DNA from: a virus
IMG/VR virus record: IMGVR_UViG_3300037116_000250
Location: 1 to 46,558 of that record
Strand: one strand, 5' to 3'
DNA: 46,558 bases
The notes under the pieces were generated by a model, which was given only the letters and a program-made list of their open reading frames with translations, searched no databases and was not told where the DNA came from. A program made the position numbers and the translations under genes. Every line of letters starts with the position of its first letter. Position 1 is the stretch's first letter. Below, in pieces: positions 23,332 to 31,405 of the stretch.

Positions 23332-25143
23332 TCAAGCCTTAACGAGTTCCAAATGCGGTTTTTCTTCCGAAGCGCCGTGTTTTCCGTTCTTCGGCTTCGC
23401 ATCGTCCTCCGGCTTCGGAGGCATGAGCCTCCATATCGGATTGTTCCGATCGTGCTCTAGGTCGATGAACCCGCGTTCTAAGTCCCGGCCCTTGAAACTG
23501 ACCCTTGCTTGGGGCTTCCGATCGTCGTGTTCCATAATCATGATCGCATCGACGGCGGCTTGCGAGCCCAAAGTACCGGCTCCGGCGTCAAACGGATCGG
23601 TCGAACCCATCTTTCCTTTGCCTTTAGAGGCATGATCGACCATGATAACAGGGATTTTGTGCTGCTGGGACATCTCCCATATCGGGCGGAACATGCGGTA
23701 TTCCGCTCGGAAGGCGTTGCCTTTGCCGCTATTCTTCGGATCGCCGGGACCAACGAACGCCGCTACGGTGTCGATAACGACCAAGCGTGCGGCTGGGTGC
23801 TGGATCACCCAATCCGCCACGCGGGCGAGGCCGCCGTCAAAGAGCGGCGCCCAGCGGGTCGCGAAGTGCAGGTTGGCCGGATAGTCGGCGAACGCACCCA
23901 GGAGCTGCTCGAGCCGCGCGCGCAGCCGGCGCTCGGAATCCTCGAGCGCAAGGTACAGCACGTCGCCCTGAACCGTCGAGAACCCGGCGTTGTGCCCGGC
24001 CGCAAACGATCGCATATCGCGTGGAAAGAGCGGGCGGCCCAACGCGACCGCGAGCGCCATCTGCAATGCGAGCAGGCTCTTTCCGGCCTTGGGCTTGCCG
24101 AAAAGCTGGGTAAGGCCATCGTGAACGAGGTTGTCGATCGCATAGCCCAGCGCGGGCAGCGTCTTGGCCCCGAGCTCGCCGGCCGTCACGAACACCTCGT
24201 GTTCGCCCAGCGAGAGCCGTTTGAGCCGCTCTTTGCGGCAGATCGATTCCCAGGTCGTCTCGAGCTCGGCGTGCGGCAGCGGGGGCGAACACGCCGCGTT
24301 CCAGGCCTGCACCGAGGGCCAGTACATGCTCCACGACGATTCATCACCGACCCCGGCGATGAGCTTGCCGACGTACGACGCGAGCGTTTCGTTGCGCTCG
24401 CCCTCACCCGTACCGAACATCCCGACGCGCCAGCGTTCCTGACCGAGCACGCGCTCGTATTTCGCGATGCCCTGCGTACGCGTGACGACTTCGAACACCC
24501 AGCCGGGGAGCTCAGCGATCCCTTCTTCGGGCGGCGTGTCCCAGGTGTAGGAGCAGCCCGACGGATGAAGGCTCGGCGGCGCGAGCACATAGCCGCCTTC
24601 GGCGCGCGTATCCAGGCCGGGAAGAAAACGCGCGTTGGTTGGTACGACCAGCGGCGCGCGGTCCGGTCCCATCGGCGGACGAAAGTAGAAGTGCCGGCCC
24701 TTTGCCGTACGCGCGACCGCGGTCGGGATCTGTTCGAGCGCAGCGATCAGCGCGTCGGCCGCCGCGTACGCTTCGATCAGTTTTTCGTGCGAGCCGTACC
24801 GGCGTACATAGTCGTCGTAAACGCGCTGCACGTTCTCATCGAGCGTTCTACTCTGGCCCGCGTCAAGATTAGGCCGCGTCGAGCGGTCGTCGTCGATCAC
24901 TGCGAGATTCGAGATCGCGCCGGTGACGATCCCCACGCCGGCCGAGGGCCAGCGGTGTGCCCAATCGCGCAGCATGTCGTACGTGGCTGCTGTCTCTTGG
25001 TGTTTTTTCCACGACACCAGCGGCTCTTTTGCTTCGGCAGCGTGGTCTTTGCCGGGCGTCGATGCGTAGCGGCGCGTTTTGATCGGAATTGTGGAGAAGC
25101 CGAGATTGGCGTACCGATAGAAGTACGTCTCGATAAAGTTCAT
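23332..25143 (-). CDS. Primase-polymerase fused to RepA-like helicase
   Basis: 603 aa, ATG start with AGAGG upstream. The N-terminal half is a primase-polymerase (archaeo-eukaryotic primase type): GVGIVTGAISNLAVIDDD (69-86) carries the catalytic acidic pair, then GRHFYFRPP and the GGYVLAPPSLHPSG region typical of the Prim-Pol domain. The C-terminal half is a RecA-fold ATPase: GKPKAGKS (~346-353, Walker A), LALEDSERRLR, and LVVIDTVAAFVGPG (~449, Walker B). Such fusions unwind DNA and prime it at the origin. It is the last of three leftward genes before the inverted repeat. Confidence 0.88.
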   Translation of the reverse strand: MNFIETYFYRYANLGFSTIPIKTRRYASTPGKDHAAEAKEPLVSWKKHQETAATYDMLRDWAHRWPSAGVGIVTGAISNLAVIDDDRSTRPNLDAGQSRTLDENVQRVYDDYVRRYGSHEKLIEAYAAADALIAALEQIPTAVARTAKGRHFYFRPPMGPDRAPLVVPTNARFLPGLDTRAEGGYVLAPPSLHPSGCSYTWDTPPEEGIAELPGWVFEVVTRTQGIAKYERVLGQERWRVGMFGTGEGERNETLASYVGKLIAGVGDESSWSMYWPSVQAWNAACSPPLPHAELETTWESICRKERLKRLSLGEHEVFVTAGELGAKTLPALGYAIDNLVHDGLTQLFGKPKAGKSLLALQMALAVALGRPLFPRDMRSFAAGHNAGFSTVQGDVLYLALEDSERRLRARLEQLLGAFADYPANLHFATRWAPLFDGGLARVADWVIQHPAARLVVIDTVAAFVGPGDPKNSGKGNAFRAEYRMFRPIWEMSQQHKIPVIMVDHASKGKGKMGSTDPFDAGAGTLGSQAAVDAIMIMEHDDRKPQARVSFKGRDLERGFIDLEHDRNNPIWRLMPPKPEDDAKPKNGKHGASEEKPHLELVKA

Positions 25144-25166
25144 GGGACCTCTTGCGAAATTGCGCT

Positions 25167-26303
25167 TTAGATAACGGAACGAAGTATTGCGAGAGCGAGG
25201 AGCGGAGGAATGGCATTTCCGATTTGCTGGAACTGCGCTGAACGCGAGCCTCGCCAGGGGAAATCGCTTGGGAAGGATTGTAGGAGCGCGGCTTCTTGCG
25301 GCGTGACACGCACGCCGTTTTCTTGACGCGACGCACCGCCGGTCGTTCGATAGCCGGGCTCGGCTACTACGTCAGCTCCGAAGGAGCTGACGATAGTCGT
25401 TGCAGGACGTTCGCGCGTCCACGATCGTGCTTTTTCCGTCAGCGCCCATGCGGGCGCTGACGCATCGAACACATTACCGCCCGGCGTTTGCCGGTCGCCG
25501 CGCGTGCGTACATACCAACGATCTGCGTCCGTTCCGGTGAACGTTGGGGCGGGTAGGGTCATGGCGCGCGTCAGACGCGCGCCATTCTCTCGTTGATCTC
25601 TATTTGTGTGAAGCAACGCCGCGCTTCGCGCGGCGTTGGCGAAGACCTCTGCCCCGCCCGTTGCCGTACCACCGCCCGAAACGGTCGGTGACGGACGTTC
25701 GTCAAAGCCCCAAGCGAGCGCGTCCGCCATCGAAATCCAGGGTAACACGCCGTGATTGTCGTAGCGCATCGGGTCGCGCGGATAGTATTTCGAATGCGAA
25801 GGCTGCGGCGGTGTAACCGGCCAACCGCGTCGTGCAATAAGGATCGCGCGCTTGCGCGTTTGCGGTACTCCGTACTGCTCAGCGCGCAGCACGCCGCACC
25901 ATGTCGAGTAGCCCAACGCTTCGAGTTCGATTGCGCACTCGCGCCAGATCGGCAACACGGGCGGAACCTGCTCCCATGCGCACCAGCGCGGCAGCAACGC
26001 GCGTGCCCAGCGCAGCGGCTCGTAGACGAGGCGGCCTTCGGGGTGCGCAAGTCCTTCGCGTTTGCCTGCGAGCGAGAACTTTGCGCAGGGCGGCGATGCG
26101 ATTAGTCCGTCGACACCGAACGGCGCAACGCTGTGTGGATCAAGCGCGGCAACGTCAGCGCGCAGCGTTCGAAAGCCCGCAGCACCGCGCGTGCTAATCG
26201 CTGGTTCCCATTTCTCGACGCCGATCGGATCGAGCCCGAGTTCGCGCGCCGCGAGGTCCCAGCCACCGGCGCCGCTGAACAGATCGAGCACCGGCAGGGT
26301 CAC
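25167..26303 (-). CDS. DNA (cytosine-5-)-methyltransferase
   Basis: GTG start at 26301-26303 overlapping the zinc-protein stop; the upstream extension is discarded. The 378-aa product has motif I LDLFSGAGG (6-14), the catalytic Cys in SPPCAKFS (Cys73), EQVPP (111-115) where most family members have ENV, GVPQTRKRA (145-153), and motif X QIGNAIPP near the end, so it looks complete. It methylates cytosine C5 in an unknown site set by the variable region (~200-330). No restriction enzyme is adjacent, so protection against host restriction is likely. Four small palindromes lie in the variable-region DNA. Confidence 0.9.
   Translation of the reverse strand: MTLPVLDLFSGAGGWDLAARELGLDPIGVEKWEPAISTRGAAGFRTLRADVAALDPHSVAPFGVDGLIASPPCAKFSLAGKREGLAHPEGRLVYEPLRWARALLPRWCAWEQVPPVLPIWRECAIELEALGYSTWCGVLRAEQYGVPQTRKRAILIARRGWPVTPPQPSHSKYYPRDPMRYDNHGVLPWISMADALAWGFDERPSPTVSGGGTATGGAEVFANAARSAALLHTNRDQRENGARLTRAMTLPAPTFTGTDADRWYVRTRGDRQTPGGNVFDASAPAWALTEKARSWTRERPATTIVSSFGADVVAEPGYRTTGGASRQENGVRVTPQEAALLQSFPSDFPWRGSRSAQFQQIGNAIPPLLALAILRSVI
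25371..25638. repeat. Four perfect hairpins in the methyltransferase variable region
   Basis: Within 268 bases of the gene there are GTCAGCTCC/GGAGCTGAC (25371-25391, 3-base loop), GTCAGCGCCC/GGGCGCTGAC (25438-25461, 4-base loop), ATGGCGCGCGT/ACGCGCGCCAT (25561-25585, 3-base loop) and CAACGCCGCGC/GCGCGGCGTTG (25614-25638, 3-base loop). All are in coding sequence and do not break the frame. Confidence 0.75.
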
Positions 26304-26509
26304 GCGCTCTCGGCTTTTCCGAACGTGTCGAGCAATGCTGCGCCGTGGACCGGGCACTCAGAGTCGAACCAAAACCAGCGCTGCCGGCGCCGTTCACCGA
26401 CCTGAGGCGTGACGACGCGCGGACCGCCCGCGCAGATGCAGCCCGCCTTCTGTGCCTGCTCGCTTTGGGGACTAATAGAGCCGTTGATTCTTGCTCGGAG
26501 ACTGCGCAC
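26300..26509 (-). CDS. Small zinc-binding protein (69 aa)
   Basis: GTG start at 26507-26509 with AGGAG five bases upstream, preferred over longer Arg-rich starts. The product has AGCICAGG (two Cys, CxC) and SECPVHG about 27 residues later (Cys and His), the typical spacing of a small zinc knuckle, around a basic-aromatic stretch (RRRQRWFWFD). It is the first gene of the leftward replication block and is coupled to the methyltransferase by a GTGA overlap. Confidence 0.65.
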   Translation of the reverse strand: MRSLRARINGSISPQSEQAQKAGCICAGGPRVVTPQVGERRRQRWFWFDSECPVHGAALLDTFGKAESA

Positions 26510-26569
26510 GGGGGCTCCTAGGCTAACAAAGGGATTACGGTGAGTTAGCGTACCATACCCGGACGACGG

Positions 26570-26598
26570 TTGACGAGCCCCGGCTTTCGCGCTACACT
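26570..26598 (+). promoter_or_regulatory. Promoter of the rightward replication block
   Basis: TTGACG (26570-26575) and TACACT (26593-26598) with 17-base spacing, followed by CAGGAG (26627-26632) and the ATG at 26636. It lies in the 126-base divergent gap between the two replication blocks. Confidence 0.65.
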
Positions 26599-26635
26599 TG
26601 CACCACAAGCGCGGCGCTCGCGCAGCAGGAGTTCG

Positions 26636-27106
26636 ATGCTCAACGACATCCGCGTTCGGTTCGTGCCGCACGCTCAGCAGCGCTATCCAACGGTCGGTGA
26701 TTGGGAGACAAAGCCCGTGCTCGCGCACGACGGCTCACCGGTCGATCTCGTCGTCACCGTTTCCGACACCGGGAATTGGCGATTCAACGCACTGGTTGCG
26801 GTGCACGAACTCGTCGAAGCGCTGCTGTGCGCGAGCGCTGGCATCCCACAAGAAGACCTCGACGCATTCGACATCGCGTTCGAAGCTGCGCGCGAAACGC
26901 ATGAGCCCATCCGACAAAACTGTGAAACGCGCGAACTATTTACGTTCCGCGGCGCGGTCGTCGATGCGGACGCAGAGCCTGGCGATCATCCCGACGCGCC
27001 GTACCAGCGTCAGCACAACTTCGCGACCGCCGTCGAACGGATGATGTGCGCCGCGATGGGCATTCGCTGGGCGGACTACGAAAACGCAATCGACGCGCTC
27101 GGTTAA
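26636..27106 (+). CDS. Putative metallopeptidase-like protein (156 aa)
   Basis: ATG 26636 with CAGGAG upstream; a TTG at 26570 lies inside the promoter and is rejected. The central helix has FNALVAVHELVEALLCASAG, a His-Glu-x-x-Glu pattern like zinc-dependent proteins found in many phages, and a C-terminal EPGDHPDAPYQRQHNFATAV block completes the pattern with further His residues. The HExxH signature is incomplete, so peptidase activity is unproven. It is the first gene after the block promoter. Confidence 0.68.
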   Translation: MLNDIRVRFVPHAQQRYPTVGDWETKPVLAHDGSPVDLVVTVSDTGNWRFNALVAVHELVEALLCASAGIPQEDLDAFDIAFEAARETHEPIRQNCETRELFTFRGAVVDADAEPGDHPDAPYQRQHNFATAVERMMCAAMGIRWADYENAIDALG

Positions 27107-28549
27107 GTGGACCTATGGGCGCACCAGCAACGTGAGATCGACGAGCACGCCTTCGAGCCGGGGTGGTTCCAGTTCTGGGACCCTCGTACCGGAAAAACCC
27201 GGCCGGCGGTTATCAAAATCGCGCTCTGGATCGCGCGTGCTGGTGTACGCCGCGTGCTCGTCGTCGCACCGAAGTCCGCGTGCCCGGTGTGGCTGCAAGC
27301 CGACGAACTCGGCCGGTTCGATCCGGCGCACGTTCGCATCATCGACCTCTCGGACGGACCGATTCCCGATCGACGTGCAATGATCGCTGCGCTCGATGAC
27401 ACGTTACCGACCGTGTTGGTCATCAATCGTTCGGTGCTCAAGGCGCTGACCGGGGACTCTGCTCATCCTGGCCCGCTGCGAAAATGGGCGCCGCAAGCGC
27501 TCGTGCTCGACGAGAGCCACGAGTACAAGACACCGTCGGCGCAGTGCTCGCGTGCCGCGCTCGCCCTCGCTAAGGGGGCGCGTTTTCGGCTCGGCCTGAC
27601 CGGCACGCCCGATCCCGAATCGTACGAAGACTTCTACGGACAGTTCAAGATCATCGCGCCCAACGTGTTTCGGTTCCCCGACCCCAAGACCGGCGTGCTC
27701 AAGAACACCACGCTCGCCTCGTTCGAGGAACACTATATCAAGCGCAACGTGGTCTATCCGGACAAGATCGACGGTTATACGAACGTCGATGACCTGCGCG
27801 CTCGCATCTTCAGCCGGGCCAGCCGGGTGCGGCAGTCCGACTGCTTCGATATGCCCGCCGTGCGCGACATCATCGTGCCGGTCCCACTGACCCGCAACGC
27901 ACGCGAACTCTACGACGAGCTCGTGCAGAACACCGTCGCGGACTTCTTTGGTATCGACATCGACGCAACGCATCAGCTCTCGCGCCTGACGATCCTGCAC
28001 CAGCTTGCTGCGGGCTTCGTGCGCAACGAGGGTGGCGTCGAGTGGGTCCACGATGGCAAGATCACCGCCGCGCTCGAGTACGTCGAGACGATGCTGGCCG
28101 CCGGCAAGCGGCTCGTGCTGTTCCACCACTACCGGGCCGAGGGCGAGCGGCTCGTCGGCGCAATCCGCAAGGCCTTCGGACGGGAGATCGTTCACGCGCT
28201 GCACGGGGACACCAAGGGTTCGGACCGCTCGGCGACACCGTTTTTGACGTGGCCCAAAATGCAGGTCTTCGTCGCGCAGGAGGACACCGCGAACCTCGCG
28301 ATCAGCCTACGCGAAGCCGATCACGTCGGCTGGACGAGTTGGGGGCCGAAATCCGACGTACACTACCAGGCCCGGCAGCGGATTTTCGATGACGCGCACG
28401 CAAAGCCGGGCGGACTGACCTACACCTATTTCGAAGCGCCGAACACCGCCGATGCGTTCATGCGCGCAACGATCAAAAAGAAACAGACGGCATCGGAAAT
28501 GCTGCTGGACTACGGCTTTGAGCGCGCGGCGCTAGGAAGAATAGCATGA
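27107..28549 (+). CDS. SNF2/SF2-type helicase
   Basis: GTG start directly after the previous stop. The 480-aa product has WDPRTGKTRPA (24-34, Walker A), VLVVAPKSACPVWLQ (motif Ia region), VLDESHEYK (~132-140, DESH box) and LGLTGTPDP (~161-169, motif III), then in the second RecA domain LVLFHHYRAEGERLV and DRSATPFLTW, and SLREADHVGWTSW (motifs V-VI). Typical of phage SNF2-type translocases that support replication and recombination. It is followed immediately by a small unknown gene. Confidence 0.88.
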   Translation: MDLWAHQQREIDEHAFEPGWFQFWDPRTGKTRPAVIKIALWIARAGVRRVLVVAPKSACPVWLQADELGRFDPAHVRIIDLSDGPIPDRRAMIAALDDTLPTVLVINRSVLKALTGDSAHPGPLRKWAPQALVLDESHEYKTPSAQCSRAALALAKGARFRLGLTGTPDPESYEDFYGQFKIIAPNVFRFPDPKTGVLKNTTLASFEEHYIKRNVVYPDKIDGYTNVDDLRARIFSRASRVRQSDCFDMPAVRDIIVPVPLTRNARELYDELVQNTVADFFGIDIDATHQLSRLTILHQLAAGFVRNEGGVEWVHDGKITAALEYVETMLAAGKRLVLFHHYRAEGERLVGAIRKAFGREIVHALHGDTKGSDRSATPFLTWPKMQVFVAQEDTANLAISLREADHVGWTSWGPKSDVHYQARQRIFDDAHAKPGGLTYTYFEAPNTADAFMRATIKKKQTASEMLLDYGFERAALGRIA

Positions 28550-28902
28550 GCAAGTTACGCAAAACGGTTCCGTCCGACGATCCCGCTCCGGCGCCTGCGG
28601 ACGCGCTCTACATGATTCGGGATTCCGTGCGTCGGCGCGACCGGCTGGTTTACGGGACGCTGGACGACGGTGTCGGCAATCACTGCGCGATCGGTGCGTT
28701 CTTCGAGGATAACCCGAAACTCGCGCTGCCGTGCAGTCTCATTGACGAAGTCGCTGCGTACAACGACTCGATTCCCGAGACGGCTTCGGAAAAGACGCGG
28801 CAGCGCGAAGTGCTCAAGTGGCTCAACTTCAAGCTGCGTGTGCTCGCGGGCCTGAATCCGTTTACGAAAAAGCGTACGGTGAAGGCAACTGCCAAGTCTT
28901 AA
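28546..28902 (+). CDS. Hypothetical protein preceding the glycosylase-polymerase (118 aa)
   Basis: ATG overlaps the helicase stop (ATGA). The core reads YGTLDDGVGNHCAIGAFFED and EVAAYNDSIPETASEKTRQR, then a helical KWLNFKLRVLAGLNP and a basic Lys/Thr tail. This pattern occurs in many uncharacterised phage proteins next to replication genes. Its end lies one base out of phase with the glycosylase-polymerase frame, which matters for how that protein begins. Confidence 0.68.
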   Translation: MSKLRKTVPSDDPAPAPADALYMIRDSVRRRDRLVYGTLDDGVGNHCAIGAFFEDNPKLALPCSLIDEVAAYNDSIPETASEKTRQREVLKWLNFKLRVLAGLNPFTKKRTVKATAKS

Positions 28903-31342
28903 CCCGGATTGTACGCGCTGCGAACTACATAAGACAGCGCGGACGGTCTGTGTCGCCGGCAACGGTCCGAAAGACGCGCAGGTCGTGTTCGTCGGCGAGG
29001 CGCCCGGCTACGACGAGGATTCGCGCGGCGTGCCGTTCGTTGGTCGTGCGGGCGCGATGCTCGATGCGCTGCTGCGCGAGAACGGCTTTCGCCGCGAAGA
29101 CGTGTTCGTAACAAATGCGGTGCGCTGCCGTCCGCCCGAGAACCGCGATCCAAGCGTCAAGGAGCTAAAGGCCTGTCGTGAGTACCTCGTCAACGAACTT
29201 CGCTCCGTTCAACCCAAGTACATCGTCGCTCTGGGGAACACCGCACTGCGCGCTCTCACCGGAGATTCCGGCGTCGGCAAGCACCGCGGCGCCGTCCTTC
29301 CTGCTCACCCTGACTTTGGCAACAGCAGCAGCGTTGTCGTCACCGCACATCCTGCCGCCGCACTCCGCTATCCGCATTTCGCCGACCAAATCCGCGAAGA
29401 CCTAACGTTCCTGCGCCGCACGCTCGACGGCTCGTTCTCGGCCGTGCCGCTGGAGTGGACGTACGCAACGGACGCCCAAGGTCTGACCGGGCCAGTGTGG
29501 GCGTTCGACTACGAAACCAACGCGCGCGAGCCTCGCGATCCGTTCCTGGCGGCGTACCTGTGCGCGATCGACGTAGGCGCGGGTCCGGTCAAAGTCTTCG
29601 GCGGTGAGTCCGTCGGCATCGCGGCATGGCAACTCGACAACGCAGCGCAGCGCGGCGTGCGCGTGGTCGGGCACAACGCGAGCCGCTTCGACCGCGTGAT
29701 CGGCCGGGCGCTGTTTGGCGGAAACGTGCGCTGCGACGACACGATGCTCATGGGCTTTCTGCTGCACGAAGAATGGGGCGCCGCTAAGCGCCTGAACCTC
29801 GAATCGTTGTGCGCAGCCGAACTCGGCGTCGAGCCCTGGAAGCGCGATGTCGTGTGGAACTGGCGGGATGCTGCGAAGATCCCCTGGGACAAGGCCGCGG
29901 AGTACAACGCCCGCGACACGCGCTACACCCGCGAACTGTTCACGGTGCTCGAACGCAAGCTCAAAGAGGACGGCGCCGGAACACTGTTTGCGGGCGCGCT
30001 CTGGCGCGTCTACGACCGCCTGCTGCTGCCCGCGAGCCGGGCGCTCGCCGATATGGAGCAGCGCGGCCTATACGTTAACCGTGCGAACTGCGACGAAGCC
30101 AGCGCAGAGTTTACCGCGCAAGCCGAACGGCATCTTGCGACGATCAACGCTATTGCCGGCGCACAGGGCCTGCCCGACTTCAATCCCCGATCGCCGACGC
30201 AGGTCGGCGAACTGCTGTTCAAGCGCCTGGGCCTGCCGCCGGTCAACTGGACGGCCTCGGGTACGGCGTCGACCAACGTCGAGGCGCTCAAGACGCTGCG
30301 CGAACTCGGTGCGGCGCCCGATCTGCTCAACGCGATCCTGCTGTACCGCAAGGCCCTGCGGATCGTGAACACCTATTCGACCAAGTTCGCACGGCTCGCC
30401 GACTGGCAGAGCATGATCTATTCGTCGTACTCAATGGTGAACACGGACTCCGGGCGCACGGCGAGCTTCGACCCCAACGCTCAGAACATCCCGCGCAATA
30501 AGCGCGTGCGCCGGATCATCGGAGCACCGCCGGGCAAGGTCGTGCTGGCAGCGGATTTCTCGCAACTCGAACTGCGCACCGGGGCCAGTCGATATGTCTT
30601 CGACGAGCCGAACCTGCGCGCGGCTTTCGAGCGCGGCGAGGACCCGCATCGCCTCTTGGCCGCCTCGATCACCGGTAAGCCGCCGCATCTGGTGTCGTCT
30701 AAGGAACGCACCGACGCCAAGCGCGCGAACTTTTTGTTCCTGTACGGCGGCGAGGAAGATATGTATATCCGTAAGCAGCTCGAAGATTACGACATCGTCA
30801 AGTCGCGCGAGGACGCCCGGCGCGAGCGCGACGCGTTCTTCTTCCGCTGGAGCGCACTGCCGGCGGGCTACGAACGGATCATGACCGAACTCGACAAGAC
30901 GGGGCAAGTCCGCAGCCCGCTCGGTACGCTGCGGCGGCTTCCCAACGTCTTTGCCGATAACCGGAGTGTGAAGACCGAGGCGTACCGCGTTGCGATCAAC
31001 TTTGTAAACCAGTGCTTTGCGTGGCACCTCGCCGCTATTGGCCTGGTGCTGCTGGGGGGCGCCGGACTCGATGTACGGTCGTTCCAGCACGACGCGTACT
31101 TGATCTATGTCGACGACGATGAGAACGCGGTGCGCCACGCATCGACGCAGGTCCGGTATCTGCTCGAACACGGCGTGCCGCAGGTGCTGCGCTCGGAGTT
31201 CAACCTGGAGTTCGACGTACCGCTGAAGGTCGACGTGAGCGCCGGAACGGCGTGGACCGACGATGACCGGCTGTGCGAACACGGGATCTGGATGCCGCGA
31301 ACCGCGTGCCCGAGCTGCGTGGCATCGAGGATCGCTGCTTGA
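28889..31342 (+). CDS. Family 4 uracil-DNA glycosylase fused to family A DNA polymerase
   Basis: The glycosylase part has NPDCTRCEL (two Cys), VVFVGEAPGYDEDSRG, VTNAVRCRPPENRDP with KACREYL (two more Cys) and HPAAALRYP: a complete family 4 enzyme with four Cys for a 4Fe-4S cluster. Next comes a full 3'-5' exonuclease (FDYET, VGHNASRFD, YNARDTRYT) and a polymerase domain (VLAADFSQLELR, DAKRANFLFLYGG, FQHDAYLIY). The equivalent of E. coli Pol I Phe762 is Phe. Motif C reads HDA instead of HDE. The first standard start (GTG 28985) would lose two cluster Cys; the frame opens at 28883 and a CTG at 28889 is the only near-standard start upstream. Coordinates here assume that CTG. Confidence 0.85.
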   Translation: MPSLNPDCTRCELHKTARTVCVAGNGPKDAQVVFVGEAPGYDEDSRGVPFVGRAGAMLDALLRENGFRREDVFVTNAVRCRPPENRDPSVKELKACREYLVNELRSVQPKYIVALGNTALRALTGDSGVGKHRGAVLPAHPDFGNSSSVVVTAHPAAALRYPHFADQIREDLTFLRRTLDGSFSAVPLEWTYATDAQGLTGPVWAFDYETNAREPRDPFLAAYLCAIDVGAGPVKVFGGESVGIAAWQLDNAAQRGVRVVGHNASRFDRVIGRALFGGNVRCDDTMLMGFLLHEEWGAAKRLNLESLCAAELGVEPWKRDVVWNWRDAAKIPWDKAAEYNARDTRYTRELFTVLERKLKEDGAGTLFAGALWRVYDRLLLPASRALADMEQRGLYVNRANCDEASAEFTAQAERHLATINAIAGAQGLPDFNPRSPTQVGELLFKRLGLPPVNWTASGTASTNVEALKTLRELGAAPDLLNAILLYRKALRIVNTYSTKFARLADWQSMIYSSYSMVNTDSGRTASFDPNAQNIPRNKRVRRIIGAPPGKVVLAADFSQLELRTGASRYVFDEPNLRAAFERGEDPHRLLAASITGKPPHLVSSKERTDAKRANFLFLYGGEEDMYIRKQLEDYDIVKSREDARRERDAFFFRWSALPAGYERIMTELDKTGQVRSPLGTLRRLPNVFADNRSVKTEAYRVAINFVNQCFAWHLAAIGLVLLGGAGLDVRSFQHDAYLIYVDDDENAVRHASTQVRYLLEHGVPQVLRSEFNLEFDVPLKVDVSAGTAWTDDDRLCEHGIWMPRTACPSCVASRIAA

Positions 31343-31368
31343 CCAAAAACCGCTGATCGTGGTATAGT
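31339..31368 (+). promoter_or_regulatory. Strong sigma-70-like promoter before the nuclease gene
   Basis: TTGACC (31339-31344) and TATAGT (31363-31368) with 18-base spacing, each matching five of six consensus bases, in the gap after the polymerase stop codon. AGGAG lies at 31390-31394, about twelve bases before the ATG. Confidence 0.75.
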
Positions 31369-31405
31369 GCAACAGGCGCAACAGTAGCAGGAGAAAAGAC
31401 CGTTT

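Noticed and set aside
23509-25170. 553-aa open frame on the plus strand opposite the primase gene
   Set aside because: Arg/Val-rich antisense translation of a recognised enzyme; the GC-rich third codon positions keep the opposite strand open.
26570-26635. TTG-initiated N-terminal extension of the 156-aa gene
   Set aside because: The extension lies on top of a good promoter, and the ATG at 26636 has a proper ribosome binding site.
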